Notes: a model not told the origin generated them from the letters alone. Positions 35,452 to 44,140 are shown, numbered from the stretch's first letter. The stretch is DNA of 64,000 nucleotides from Halorubrum salinarum (GCF_013267195.1 NZ_CP053941.1:1798001-1862000); one strand, 5' to 3'. Numbers and translations are program-made.

Positions 35452-35520
35452 GGACTCTCGTTCGCCGCAGCGGAACCTAAAACCCGGCGGTCGGAGCGGG
35501 GAGTCCGGGGCGGGGTCGGC

Positions 35521-37125
35521 CTACGCCAGGAACACGTGCCGCGGGCGGTCGGCGAGCACGTCGCGGCCCCACTGGACGGTCTCGGAGAACTCGTCGGAGC
35601 GGAAGAAGGCCATCGCGTCCTCCTTCGCGTTCCACTGGCTGGCGATGAACATGTCGTTCTCGTCTTCCGTGTTCACCATCAGGTCGGTCTCGACGTGGCC
35701 GTCCATCTCCGCCAGCAGCTCGCCCACGTCGTCGAACGTCTCGACGAACTCCGTCTGGTAGTCGGGCTTGACCGTGTAGAACATCCCCATCGTGCCGAAG
35801 CCGGACTCCTCGCCGGCGCGGGCGACGATGTCGGGCAGCTCCGAGAGGAAGCCTGCCGCCGTCTCGGCGGCCGACGCCGTGTCCCAGATGGAGACGACCG
35901 CGGCGCGGTCGGTGTGGCGCCCCTCGTACACCGCGGTCTTGACGTGGGTGCCGTAGTGGTCGAAGTTGCCACGGAGCCCCTCGACCTCGTCGAACAGCTC
36001 CCCGGTGTCGGCCTCGCTGTACAGCACGGTGGCGTACACGTCCTCGCCGTGGGGCTTCCCGGCGTAGATGTCGAGGTCGGCGAGCTCGCCGCGGATGTCC
36101 TCGTCCGCGCCCCCGTCGTCGCTGCCGTCCTCGCCGTGGGGGTGGTCGCCCTCGCCGCCGTCTCCGTCGCCGTGCGGGTGATCGCCGTGCGCGGAGCCGC
36201 CGCCCGTGCCCGAGCGATCGTGGCCCTCGCCGCGGCCGTGACCGTCGTCGCCGTGATGGCCGCTCTCGCCGTGGTGGCCGCCCTCGTCGCCGTGGCCGCC
36301 CCCGCCGTGGGGGTGGCCGGCGCTGTCGCGCTCGGGGACGCGGCCGGTCGGGACCGTCTCGCCGGCGAGGAAGGCGTCGAGGTCGGTCGGCGGGAACCGC
36401 CGGCCGACGTAGAAGTCGCCGAACTCGCCGTACCGCGAGGAGGCGGGGTCGAACCGCATCTCGTAGACGATGTCCTTGATGTCGGTCGGGTCCGCGCCGA
36501 ACAGCGTGACGCCCCACTCGTAGTCGTCGAAGCCGACGGAGGAGGCGATCACCTGCTTGATCTTGCCGGCGTACTCCTTGCCGACCTCGCCGTGGCCCGC
36601 CATCAGCTCGGCGCGCTCCTCGAACTCGAGGTCGTACCAGTTGTGCTCCTCGCCGCGGCGCTTGCTCATCGGGTAGAAGCTGACGTACTCCTCGTCCGGG
36701 ATCTCGGGTTTCAGCTTCCCCTCGATGTACCGGCGGAGCCCCTCGTCGACGGCGTCGGCGCCCTCCTCGAAGTAGTCGTCGGAGACGTACCCCGACACCT
36801 CGGTGACGGAGACGTAGGAGGTCTCGCGCTCGGTGAACTTCGCGAGCGCGGTGTCCTCGAAGCGGCGCTCGATCGCGGAGAGGTCGTCGAGCGACGGCCG
36901 GAAGTGTAAGAAGAGGAGGTCGGCCTTGTGCCCGAGCACGGAGAACAGCGCCGACTCGCCGTCGTCGGCGTCGGCGACCAGTTCGCGGTGTTTCAGGAAG
37001 GCCTCGCCCTCTTCGATCGCCCGCTCTCGCTCGGACTCGGGCGCCTCGCGCCAGGCGTCCCAGTCGATCGAGCGGAAGTCGTGCAGCGAGAACCACCCTT
37101 CGGCGGTCTGTGGAGCCTCGACCAT
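35521..37125 (-). CDS. pitA: PitA: HemQ/chlorite-dismutase-like protein with His-rich linker and monooxygenase domain
   Basis: A 534-residue haloarchaeal fusion. The N-terminal Cld/HemQ domain (about 5-240) keeps the coproheme decarboxylase marks: Y151 in FYPMSKRR and the proximal H178 in MAGHGEVGKEYAGKI. A linker (about 265-335) has about 14 His among Gly/Asp/Glu and may bind metal. The C-terminal part (about 345-534) is an ABM-like ferredoxin-fold domain. HemQ makes haem b from coproheme in the last step of the coproporphyrin route. Haloarchaea, like other archaea, normally use the alternative Ahb route, so the exact role here is unclear. The start MVEAPQ is the family start. Confidence 0.9.
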   Translation of the reverse strand: MVEAPQTAEGWFSLHDFRSIDWDAWREAPESERERAIEEGEAFLKHRELVADADDGESALFSVLGHKADLLFLHFRPSLDDLSAIERRFEDTALAKFTERETSYVSVTEVSGYVSDDYFEEGADAVDEGLRRYIEGKLKPEIPDEEYVSFYPMSKRRGEEHNWYDLEFEERAELMAGHGEVGKEYAGKIKQVIASSVGFDDYEWGVTLFGADPTDIKDIVYEMRFDPASSRYGEFGDFYVGRRFPPTDLDAFLAGETVPTGRVPERDSAGHPHGGGGHGDEGGHHGESGHHGDDGHGRGEGHDRSGTGGGSAHGDHPHGDGDGGEGDHPHGEDGSDDGGADEDIRGELADLDIYAGKPHGEDVYATVLYSEADTGELFDEVEGLRGNFDHYGTHVKTAVYEGRHTDRAAVVSIWDTASAAETAAGFLSELPDIVARAGEESGFGTMGMFYTVKPDYQTEFVETFDDVGELLAEMDGHVETDLMVNTEDENDMFIASQWNAKEDAMAFFRSDEFSETVQWGRDVLADRPRHVFLA

Positions 37126-37653
37126 ACGCCGGGTTGGTGCCCCGCGACTTAGGGGTTTGCGGGTCGTCCCGAGACGTAGTAATCGGCCGGACCGTCGCCG
37201 GTCGCGTCGGTGCGGAAAGCGGCACAAACGGTTTCGAAGTCCCAGCCGCTCGGGTGTACCCGAGTGCCTTCGCTAACGGGGACGCCGTTACCGAGACCGC
37301 CGAAGCCCCAGCCGGGAGGCGGGCGCACGCTCGCTGTGCTCCTCGGTCGCTCACTGCGTTCGCTCCCTGCGGTGCTTACATCGCCTGTGCCCGCCTCCCG
37401 GCTGCCCCTTTGAGTCCCGCCCCGCATCGCACGGCACCTCACGCCTCCCCAGCCTCGCCGCTCGCTTCGCTCGCGGCGTCCCTCGCGCGTGCTCCTCGGC
37501 CGCAAAGCGGCCTCGCAGGCACGCGCCGCCGCACGTGGCTGTCCGGTCGGGCTCCGGAGGCGTCGAAGTGCCCGACCGCCCGGATCGTCGCGGCTCGCGT
37601 CAGCAGTCACCGTGACCGAAACCCTTTCGACGCGACCCCGAAATGTCCGGACG
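37126..37653. other. 528-bp gene-free gap with structured, repeat-like DNA
   Basis: No frame here looks like a haloarchaeal protein; the translations are Arg/Pro/Ser-rich. The centre (about 37300-37520) contains a large inverted repeat and several small palindromic motifs built on gctcgcttcgctcgc-like and ccgcaaagcgg-like patterns. Such GC-rich, stem-rich stretches recur between genes in haloarchaeal chromosomes. The right end (37610-37653) contains the promoter region of the PadR gene. Confidence 0.6.
37309..37404. repeat. Inverted repeat with 16-bp perfect arms
   Basis: The left arm CAGCCGGGAGGCGGGC (37309-37324) is matched exactly by its reverse complement at 37389-37404. The 64-bp interior carries smaller inverted motifs (cgctcgctgtgc, tcgctcactgcgttcgctc). 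The full unit could form a ~96-base hairpin in RNA or single-stranded DNA. Its position between pitA and the PadR gene gives no clue to function. Candidates are a dispersed intergenic element, a transcription end or a structured RNA. Confidence 0.75.
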
Positions 37654-38250
37654 ATGCGGAAAAGCGGCCCGCCGAAAGGACTGATCTCGTACCTCGTGTT
37701 GGAGCTGCTCGACGAGCGACCGCGGTACGGGTACGAGCTGCTCGGCGAGATTACGGAGATCAGCGGCGGGCACTGGGAGCCCTCCTACGGCTCCGTCTAC
37801 CCGATCCTCTACAAGTTCGAGGAGGGGGGCGTCGCCGAGCGCGTCGAGCGCGCCGACGAGCCCGACCGGAAGTACTTCGCGCTCACCGACGCGGGCCGCG
37901 AGGAGCTGGCCGAGAAGCGCCGCGCGATCGGCGGCGAGGCGAAGGACTTTGGCGATGTCGTCCTCGGCTTCTACCACCTGTACGCCGCGCTCGCCACCGA
38001 CGGTCGGTTCGAGGTCGACGACGCGGACGCCGACTGGGCGTTCTCGGAGCGGTACAGCGCGTGGATCGTCGAGCAGATGATCCGCCACCACGAGCGCGAC
38101 TTCGGCGAGTTCGAGCGGATCGACGCCTCCCCCGAGGAGTTCTACGCCCGGGAGGACGGCGCCGCGGCGGACGCGGCCGAGCCGGACTCCGCCGAGACGG
38201 AGCCCGCGGACGACGCCGAGGAGCCCTCCTCCGGCGCCGCCGACGACTGA
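37654..38250 (+). CDS. PadR-family transcriptional regulator
   Basis: A 198-residue PadR protein. The winged helix (about 8-85) reads LISYLVLELLDERPRYGYELLGEITE, then SYGSVYPILYKFEEGGVAERV and RKYFALTDAGREEL. A helical dimerisation segment follows (about 95-160), then an acidic tail. PadR repressors sense small molecules and are often next to their targets. The divergent SDR gene is downstream and convergent, and the inverted-repeat region is upstream. The ATG at 37654 is the family start. Longer ORFs upstream cover the non-coding gap. Confidence 0.9.
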   Translation: MRKSGPPKGLISYLVLELLDERPRYGYELLGEITEISGGHWEPSYGSVYPILYKFEEGGVAERVERADEPDRKYFALTDAGREELAEKRRAIGGEAKDFGDVVLGFYHLYAALATDGRFEVDDADADWAFSERYSAWIVEQMIRHHERDFGEFERIDASPEEFYAREDGAAADAAEPDSAETEPADDAEEPSSGAADD

Positions 38251-38299
38251 CGCGCGGCGCTCCGTCCGCGCCGGCGCTCCCGCCTCGCAGCGTCGCGAC

Positions 38300-39103
38300 T
38301 CACCGGTTGAGCAGCCGCCACAGGAGCCCGCCGGGGAGCCCGGCGCGGACGAGCCGGTCGTACAGCCGGTCGGGCAGGACGCGCGCGATCCGCGGCAGCC
38401 ACCGCGCCCGGCGGCTCACGCGGTAGCGCGTCTCCGGTCGCTCCGCGGTCGCCGCGGTCACCACGCGCTCGACGACCGTCTCGACGTCGGTGGCGGCCGG
38501 GGAGTAGCCCTCGAACTCCCGGTAGGCGTCGGCGTACGGCCCCTCGCCACCCGCGCCCTCGACCGCCGCGGCGGCCCGCTCGTTGAACCCCGTCGGCACC
38601 GGCCCCGGCTCGACCAGCGCGACGTCGACCCCCAGCGGCTCGACCTCGCGGCGGAGCGCGTCGACGTACCCGTCGAGCCCGGCCTTCGCGGCGCTGTACG
38701 CGCCGTGGTACGGCAGCGCCACGGAGCCGACCATCGACCCGACGACCACGACGCGCCCGCCGCGCTCGCGCAGCGTCGGGAGCGCCGCGGACGCGGTCAC
38801 GTGGACCGCGGTCAGGTTCGTGTCCACCTGCCGGCGGAACGCCTCGGCCGAGGTGTCCTCGACCGACGCGATCTCGTAGCCGCCGACGCAGGAGACGACG
38901 GCGTCGAGCGGGCGCTCCGCGAGCAGGTCGCGAACCGCCGCCTCGTCGCGGAGGTCGACGACGGCGGTCTCGACCGCGTCGGGCAGCGCCGCGAGGCCGT
39001 CCGCGTCGCGGTCGACGCCGAGGACGTCGTGGCCGGCGGCCGCGAGCGAGCGCGCGACGTCCCCGCCGATCCCGCCCGCGGCCCCCGTCACGAGAACGTA
39101 CAT
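38300..39103 (-). CDS. Short-chain dehydrogenase/reductase
   Basis: A 267-residue classical SDR. It has VTGAAGGIGGDVA (TGxxxGxG, about 5-17), a VVDLRDE adenine-binding segment, VVSCVGG (NNAG equivalent), the catalytic Ser in GSMVGS and YHGAYSAAKAGLDG (YxxxK). The C-terminal ~70 residues contain amphipathic helices (RARWLPRIARVLPDRLYDRLVRAG) that suggest membrane association. The substrate is unknown. It is convergent with the PadR gene, 49 bp between stops. Confidence 0.92.
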   Translation of the reverse strand: MYVLVTGAAGGIGGDVARSLAAAGHDVLGVDRDADGLAALPDAVETAVVDLRDEAAVRDLLAERPLDAVVSCVGGYEIASVEDTSAEAFRRQVDTNLTAVHVTASAALPTLRERGGRVVVVGSMVGSVALPYHGAYSAAKAGLDGYVDALRREVEPLGVDVALVEPGPVPTGFNERAAAAVEGAGGEGPYADAYREFEGYSPAATDVETVVERVVTAATAERPETRYRVSRRARWLPRIARVLPDRLYDRLVRAGLPGGLLWRLLNR

Positions 39104-39213
39104 GCCGGAGGGTCGCGGCGGGGCCAGTAGACGGTGGCGGTTCGCGTCGCCGGAGATGGACTCGGCGACGCGGGCGGCGCCGCCGGCGTCGGTCTCCCGG
39201 TCGACGCCCGAAG

Positions 39214-39223
39214 GCATATATCC
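39214..39223 (+). promoter_or_regulatory. TATA element for the 69-residue zinc-finger protein
   Basis: GCATATATCC with CATATAT at 39215-39221 lies 25-31 bases before the ATG at 39246. Confidence 0.55.
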
Positions 39224-39245
39224 GACACGGGCGATGGTCGGCGTA

Positions 39246-39455
39246 ATGTCCACCGACGAGCCGTCCGTCCCGATCGTGTGCGACGAGTGCGAGACGGAGA
39301 CCCGCGTGCCGCTCGACGACCTCGCGGACGCGCTCGACAAGCACAACGCCCAGAAGCACGGCGGCGAGTCCGTGGCCGAGGTCGACCCCGCGATCAAGGA
39401 CCGCCTCGCCGACCTCGTCGCCGAGGACTTGGGGCTGTTCGACGAGGAGGCCTGA
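39246..39455 (+). CDS. Small protein with C2H2-like zinc-binding pattern
   Basis: A 69-residue protein. C12-x2-C15 (VCDEC) and H33-x4-H38 (HNAQKH) give a C-x2-C-x17-H-x4-H spacing like a C2H2 zinc finger, with hydrophobic positions between. The C-terminal half is an acidic helix (EVDPAIKDRLADLVAEDLGLF). Such zinc-finger microproteins are frequent in haloarchaea and several affect motility, biofilm or stress. The role of this one is unknown. A TATA element 25 bases upstream supports the start. Confidence 0.75.
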   Translation: MSTDEPSVPIVCDECETETRVPLDDLADALDKHNAQKHGGESVAEVDPAIKDRLADLVAEDLGLFDEEA

Positions 39456-39686
39456 GCGAGCGCCGCCGAACCCCCGTTCGCGAGCGCTCGCTGGCAGCGA
39501 CACGCATCGACGCGGGAAGATGGGAGCAATAATTGCGTCGTTCGGTGACGGGTTGAGATACTGAAAAAGGTACTTACAGCGGTTTCAGGCCCTACATCGT
39601 CGAATTCTGTGATTACGTCCGTCATCGGAATCCGCCGCAGTTGCTGGTGACGCGAGGGTGTTGCCCGCCCGGCGGCTTGGAATGGT
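39456..39686 (+). promoter_or_regulatory. Upstream region of the ABC importer operon
   Basis: This 231-bp gap holds no ORF that looks real. It contains the perfect palindrome GCAATAATTGC (39526-39536), a possible operator, and a stretch GATACTGAAAAAGGTACTTAC (about 39556-39576) that could be the promoter. If so, the ATG at 39687 has a leader of ~90 bases, unusually long for haloarchaea. I see no TPP, cobalamin or other riboswitch consensus. Confidence 0.4.
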
Positions 39687-40709
39687 ATGTACGACTCAGA
39701 TCTGACAGCGTCGCGGCGGTCGTTCCTCGCGGCGGCGGGCGGAACTGCGACGGTCGGCCTCGCGGGCTGTATGGGCGGCGGCGGCGGACTCGACGAACTG
39801 ACGGTGGCGCACATGCCGATCTACCCCGACCTCCAGTGGTACGTGATGGAGGGCGAGGGGTACTTCTCCGAGATCGACGCCGAGATCAGCGGCCAGGAGT
39901 TCGGCAACGGTCCCGCGATCGTCCAGGCGCTCGGGGGCGGCGACATCGACATCGCCATGTTCGGAATCGTCCCCGCGATGATCGCGATCGACCGGGGCAT
40001 CTCGGCGCAGGTGACCGCCGCGAACATCCGCGAGCCGATGGGGATCATGGCGGAGGAGTCGTTCCACGAGACGTTCGAACAGCAGGGCGCCGACGCGTTC
40101 GCGGCGTGGGCGGACGAGCGGGGCGAGCCGTTCACCTTCGGCACGTTCCCGCAGGGGAGCGTCCCGGACGTGCTGCTCCGCTACTGGCTCCGCGACGTGG
40201 GCGTCGACCCCGCCGCGAACGACAGCGTCGAGATCATCGAGATCAACGGCGCGAGCTCCGTCTGGCAGGCGATCGCGAACGACGAGATCGACGGCACCTC
40301 GATCATGGAGCCGGTGCCGACCATCGCGCAGGCGGAGGGCTCCTCGGTGACGATGCTCCGCACGGCCGCCGAGGTCCTCCCCGGCCAGCCCGCCGCGGTC
40401 ACGCTGATGAGCGACGCGGTCCGGGACTCGCCGCTCGCGGCGCAGTTCCTCGAACAGCACGTCCGCGCGACCGAGTTCATCGACGCGAACCCCGACGCGA
40501 CGGCCGAGCACGTCGAGGAGGGGATCGGGATGCCGGTCGACCGCGCGCGGAAGGCGCTCGACTCGCCGCTGTCGAACTTCATCACCGACCCCAACGAGAT
40601 CACCGAGGCGACGCAGGTGTTCTCCGAGTTCGCGGCCGACAACGGCCAGATCGAAGCGCAGCTGTCGACCGACGAGATATTCGACCTGGAGGTGTACGGC
40701 TCGCTCTGA
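39687..40709 (+). CDS. ABC transporter substrate-binding lipoprotein (nitrate/sulfonate/taurine/thiamine-precursor type)
   Basis: A 340-residue secreted lipoprotein. The Tat signal SRRSFLAAAGGTATVGLAGC has the twin Arg and a lipobox ending at Cys about 30. The mature part is an NMT1/SsuA-like periplasmic fold: LTVAHMPIYPDLQWYVMEGEGYF, GNGPAIVQALGGGDIDIAMFG and the late AEHVEEGIGMPVDRARKALDSP. Such proteins bind small anions or organic compounds (nitrate, sulfonates, taurine, HMP). The ligand is not predictable. It is the first gene of a three-gene import operon. The stop overlaps the permease ATG (TGATG). Confidence 0.92.
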   Translation: MYDSDLTASRRSFLAAAGGTATVGLAGCMGGGGGLDELTVAHMPIYPDLQWYVMEGEGYFSEIDAEISGQEFGNGPAIVQALGGGDIDIAMFGIVPAMIAIDRGISAQVTAANIREPMGIMAEESFHETFEQQGADAFAAWADERGEPFTFGTFPQGSVPDVLLRYWLRDVGVDPAANDSVEIIEINGASSVWQAIANDEIDGTSIMEPVPTIAQAEGSSVTMLRTAAEVLPGQPAAVTLMSDAVRDSPLAAQFLEQHVRATEFIDANPDATAEHVEEGIGMPVDRARKALDSPLSNFITDPNEITEATQVFSEFAADNGQIEAQLSTDEIFDLEVYGSL

Positions 40710-41512
40710 TGGCGACCGAAACCGCATCGGCCGCCGGCGAGGGGGACGCGCTCGCCGGCGTCGCGCTCGGCGACGGCCGGCGACTGCTCCGCGGGGTCGT
40801 CGGCGTCGCCGGCTTCCTCGTCGTCTGGCACGCCGTCTCGCTCACGCAGGACCCGTTCGTCCTCCCCTCGCCGGTCGCGGTCGCCGGGGCGTTCGCGAGC
40901 GAACTCGCCGCGGGCGACATGACGACGGCGCTCTACCAGAGCGTCCGGCACTGGATCCCCGGCACGGTCGCCGGGACCGGGCTCGGCGTCGCGGCCGGCG
41001 TCGCGTTCGGGTGGAGCCGCCTGCTCGACGACCTGACGGCGCCGCTCGTGCGGACGCTGCGGCCCGTGCCGCCGCTCGCGCTGATCGGGTTCGCGATCGC
41101 GTGGTTCGGGATCAACGACTGGGGCGCCGCCTTCATCATCGCGGTCGGCGCGTTCTGGATCAACTTCTACGCGGCGTACGGCGCGGTCGAGGGCGTGAGC
41201 GAGGACCTCCTCGACGTGGGCCGGACGCTCGGCGTCCGCGGCGACCTCGACGCGGTCCGGTCGATCGTGCTGCCGGCGTCGCTGCCGGGGATCATGACCG
41301 GGATCCGGACCGGACTGGGCCGGTGCTGGATGCTCGTCGTCGCCTCGGAGATATTCGGCGTCCCCGGGGTCGGCCGCGAGATCATCCGCGCCAGCAACAA
41401 CCTCCGCGTCGACCGGGCGATCGCGTACATCCTTGTGTTGAGCCTGATGTACCTGCTCGTCGACGTGGCGTTCCGCGCGGTCGAACGGAGGGCGTTGGCG
41501 TGGCGGGCGTGA
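40709..41512 (+). CDS. ABC transporter permease (SsuC/TauC/NrtB type)
   Basis: A 267-residue permease with about six transmembrane helices and the EAA loop for ATPase contact (EDLLDVGRTLGVRGDLDAVRSIVLPASLPGIMTGIRTGLG). The N-terminus MATETASAAGEGDALAG is a cytosolic extension. The start overlaps the binding protein stop by one base, and the stop overlaps the GTG of the ATPase gene (GTGA at 41509-41512), so all three subunits are translationally coupled. Confidence 0.93.
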   Translation: MATETASAAGEGDALAGVALGDGRRLLRGVVGVAGFLVVWHAVSLTQDPFVLPSPVAVAGAFASELAAGDMTTALYQSVRHWIPGTVAGTGLGVAAGVAFGWSRLLDDLTAPLVRTLRPVPPLALIGFAIAWFGINDWGAAFIIAVGAFWINFYAAYGAVEGVSEDLLDVGRTLGVRGDLDAVRSIVLPASLPGIMTGIRTGLGRCWMLVVASEIFGVPGVGREIIRASNNLRVDRAIAYILVLSLMYLLVDVAFRAVERRALAWRA

Positions 41513-42327
41513 ACGGTGACGGGGCGGCCGACGCCGCCGAGCGCAACGGGCGAGACCCCCCGGCGCCGAGCGAGGCGAGCGTCGCGCTCGACGGCGTCGG
41601 CAAGACGTACCCCGGCGACGGCGACGGCGGCTCGGTGCGCGCGCTCGACGACGTGTCCTTCTCGGTCGCGGACGGGGAGTTCGTCTGTCTGGTCGGGCCG
41701 TCGGGCTGCGGGAAGACGACGCTGTTCCGGATCGCGGCCGGGCTCACCGAGGCGACCGACGGCCGCGTCCTCCTCGACGGCACCGAGGTCACGGGCCCGA
41801 CGACGGACATGGGCGTCGTGTTCCAGGAGTACCACCTGTTCCCGTGGCTCACCGTCGCGGAGAACGTCGGCTTCGGCCTCGAACGGAGCGACCGCTCGCC
41901 CGCCGAGCGCGAGGCGCGCGTCGACGAGATGCTCGATCTCGTCGGGCTGACGGAGTTCCGCGACGCCTACCCGAAGTCGCTGTCGGGCGGGATGAAACAG
42001 CGCGTCGCCATCGCCCGGTCGCTCGCGGTCGACCCGGACCTCCTCCTGATGGACGAGCCGTTCGGCGCGGTCGACGCCCAGACCCGCGAGATGCTCCAGC
42101 GCGAGCTGCTCGACGTGTGGGAATCGACCGGCAAGACGATCCTCTTCGTCACGCACGACGTGGCGGAGGCGGTGACGCTCGCGGACCGCATCGTCGTGAT
42201 GGCCGCCGACCCGGGGCGCGTCCGCGAGATCGTCGACGTGGACATCGAGCGCCCGCGCGACCGCGGCGACGCCGCGTTCGCGGAGCGCGTGGGCCGCGTG
42301 CGAGAGCTGATCGGGGCCGGGCCGTAG
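41509..42327 (+). CDS. ABC transporter ATP-binding protein (SsuB/TauB/NrtD type)
   Basis: A 272-residue ATPase. Walker A is VGPSGCGKTTL (about 62-72), the Q-loop VVFQEYHLFPWL, the signature SLSGGMKQRVAIARSL, Walker B LLLMDEPFGAVD, and the H-loop FVTHDVAEAV. The FQEYHLFPW pattern is typical of the nitrate/sulfonate/taurine importers. The GTG at 41509 overlaps the permease stop. A GTG three codons upstream (41500) is also possible. Confidence 0.94.
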   Translation: MNGDGAADAAERNGRDPPAPSEASVALDGVGKTYPGDGDGGSVRALDDVSFSVADGEFVCLVGPSGCGKTTLFRIAAGLTEATDGRVLLDGTEVTGPTTDMGVVFQEYHLFPWLTVAENVGFGLERSDRSPAEREARVDEMLDLVGLTEFRDAYPKSLSGGMKQRVAIARSLAVDPDLLLMDEPFGAVDAQTREMLQRELLDVWESTGKTILFVTHDVAEAVTLADRIVVMAADPGRVREIVDVDIERPRDRGDAAFAERVGRVRELIGAGP

Positions 42328-42359
42328 CCGCCCCGACGCCGGTCCCCGCTCGTCGGCGC

Positions 42360-42530
42360 CTACGCGCCGTCCCCGTCTCCTTCGGCGCTCGCCGCCAGCT
42401 CGTCGACGTGGGTCCGCAGCGTCGCCAGCGTCGCGTCCGCGTCGGCGTACCCCTGATCGTAGTCGTCGAGCGCGGCCGCCGCTCGGTCGAGAAAGCGTTC
42501 CACCGCTTCGTCGGTCGACTCGTCGGACAT
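42360..42530 (-). CDS. Small acidic helical protein, 56 residues
   Basis: A 57-codon frame from ATG at 42530 to TAG at 42360, reading MSDESTDEAVERFLDRAAAALDDYDQGY and ending in a short Gly/Asp tail. The protein is acidic and predicted to be mostly helical (ALDDYDQGYADADATLATLRTHVDELAA region), like other tiny haloarchaeal cytosolic proteins. No family name is offered. It lies downstream of the ABC operon in the opposite direction. Support is codon bias and composition only. Confidence 0.5.
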   Translation of the reverse strand: MSDESTDEAVERFLDRAAAALDDYDQGYADADATLATLRTHVDELAASAEGDGDGA

Positions 42531-42602
42531 GCGCGTCGCTCCGCCCGCGAGCGGTTTATGTCTCTCGGCGCCGCGGTCGCCGCCGCGCCGGGCGCTCGCT
42601 CG

Positions 42603-42827
42603 TCACCGGCGCCGGAGTGCGTGCGTCGTGTACCCGACCGCGACGACGAGGACCGCCGAGAGCAGCGTGCCGAAGACGGCCGGCGACGCGGTGACGTAGT
42701 CGCCGAACGGATCGGTCAGCGCGAACACCGCCACGATGAGCGCGACCGAGATGGCGATGCCGACCGCGCCGAACGCCTTGAACGCCGCGTCGAGGTCGAA
42801 GCCCCGCGATCTCCGTTGGTGACTCAT
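42603..42827 (-). CDS. Small two-helix membrane protein
   Basis: A 74-residue protein starting [20 protein letters not shown]. It has two hydrophobic helices (about 18-38, [18 protein letters not shown], and 48-68, [20 protein letters not shown]) and an Arg-rich C-terminus (ALRRR). The positively charged N-terminus is presumably cytosolic. An upstream ATG at 42911 is unlikely. The 158-bp gap to the BMP lipoprotein gene holds both divergent promoters. No function is suggested. Confidence 0.65.
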   Translation of the reverse strand: MSHQRRSRGFDLDAAFKAFGAVGIAISVALIVAVFALTDPFGDYVTASPAVFGTLLSAVLVVAVGYTTHALRRR

Positions 42828-42911
42828 ACCCCGTCGTACGCGTTCCCGGCATAAATCCGCCGTCGGGATTCTCAGGTCCGGGGAACGGCGACGGCTCCGG
42901 TCGTGCGACAA

Positions 42912-42962
42912 CCTACCAATATTGACTATTGCCGTTGATAATTTGCGCGGAGGCGTTTTAGA
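42912..42962 (+). promoter_or_regulatory. AT-rich promoter region of the BMP-transducer operon
   Basis: CCAATATTGACTATTGCCGTTGATAATTTGCG (about 42916-42947) is strongly AT-rich compared with its surroundings. GGAGGCGTTTTAGACC (42949-42964) places a TTTTAGA about 25 bases before the ATG at 42986. AATATTGACTATT is a candidate activator or repressor site. Confidence 0.45.
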
Positions 42963-42985
42963 CCCCTCTCGTCGATGTCGGCGTG

Positions 42986-44140
42986 ATGACCGACACGAGA
43001 GGCATCACGCACTCGCGCCGGCGGTTCGCGGCCGCCCTGGGGACGGGCGTCGCGGGCGCCGTCGCCGGGTGTCTGGGAACCGATCCGACCGGAACGGCGT
43101 CGATCGACGACGGGGACGACGCGGCGACCGACGGCGGCGACGACGCGCCGGCCGTCTCGGCCGACGCGAGCGCGACGATCGGCATGGTGTACGCGCTCGG
43201 CGGCCTCGACGACCGCTCGTTCAACGACGCGGCCAACCGGGGGATACAGCGGGCGCGCCTCGACCACGACGTGGCGTTCACCAATCAGGAGCCGAGCTCG
43301 ATGGCCGACTTCGAGACGACGCAGGCGGCGCTGTCGGCGTCCGAACAGCCGGACTACGACCTGATCTGCTGTATCGGCTTCCTCCAGGCGGACGCGCTCT
43401 CGACGGTCGCGGGCGAGCACCCCGACCAGCAGTACGCGCTCGTCGACTCCGTCGTCGACCGCGACAACGTCGCGAACTACGTGTTCCGCGAGCACGAGGG
43501 GTCGTTCCAGGCCGGGCACCTCGCCGGGCTGGTGACGGGCCGCGACCTCTCCGTCGGGGCCGGCGGGACCGTCGACGGCGAGCGGACGGTCGGCTTCGTC
43601 GGCGGCGTCGAGTCGCCGCTGATCGCGAAGTTCGAGGCCGGCTACCTCGCCGGCGTCGCGCACGCCGACGGCGACGCGTCCGTGCTGCGGACGTACGTGG
43701 GCGCCTTCGACGACCCCGAGGCCGGCTACGACGCCGCCGCGGAGATGTACGAGCAGGGCGCGGACGTGGTGTACCACGCGGCGGGCGGCAGCGGCCTCGG
43801 CGTCTTTCAGGCCGCACAGGAGTACGGCCGGTACGCGATCGGCGTCGACTCCGACCAGTCGCGGAGCAACCCGCGGTACGCGGACGTGATTCTGGGGTCG
43901 ATGGTGAAACGCGTCGGGACCGCGGTGTACGACGCCGCCGAGCGGACGATCGACGACTCGCTCCGGACGGGGTCGACGACCGCGCTCGGGCTCGCGGAGG
44001 ACGGCGTCGCGCTCGTGTACGGCACCACGCTCGGGCCGGTGATCCCCGACGACGTGCGCGCGGCCATCGCCGACTCCGGCGAGCGGATCGTCGCCGGCGA
44101 GCTGTCGGTGCCCACCGACCCGGAGGCGGTCGAGCGATGA
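42986..44140 (+). CDS. BMP-family substrate-binding lipoprotein
   Basis: A 384-residue secreted lipoprotein of the basic membrane protein (BMP/PnrA/TmpC) family, whose characterised members bind nucleosides. A Tat-type N-terminus ([22 protein letters not shown]) ends at a lipobox Cys (residue 29). An acidic linker and the BMP fold follow: [92 protein letters not shown] and AIGVDSDQS. No ABC permease or ATPase is adjacent. The next gene, overlapping by ATGA, is a chemotaxis transducer, so it probably serves sensing. Confidence 0.92.
   Translation: MTDTRGITHSRRRFAAALGTGVAGAVAGCLGTDPTGTASIDDGDDAATDGGDDAPAVSADASATIGMVYALGGLDDRSFNDAANRGIQRARLDHDVAFTNQEPSSMADFETTQAALSASEQPDYDLICCIGFLQADALSTVAGEHPDQQYALVDSVVDRDNVANYVFREHEGSFQAGHLAGLVTGRDLSVGAGGTVDGERTVGFVGGVESPLIAKFEAGYLAGVAHADGDASVLRTYVGAFDDPEAGYDAAAEMYEQGADVVYHAAGGSGLGVFQAAQEYGRYAIGVDSDQSRSNPRYADVILGSMVKRVGTAVYDAAERTIDDSLRTGSTTALGLAEDGVALVYGTTLGPVIPDDVRAAIADSGERIVAGELSVPTDPEAVER

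Noticed and set aside
37200..37650. RNase P RNA or SRP RNA in the long gap
   Set aside because: I looked on both strands for the universally conserved short motifs of these RNAs and did not find a convincing set. The gap is better described as a structured repeat-like element.
39456..39686. Riboswitch in the ABC importer leader
   Set aside because: No TPP, cobalamin, fluoride or SAM consensus pieces are visible. Only a palindrome and AT-rich stretch are present.
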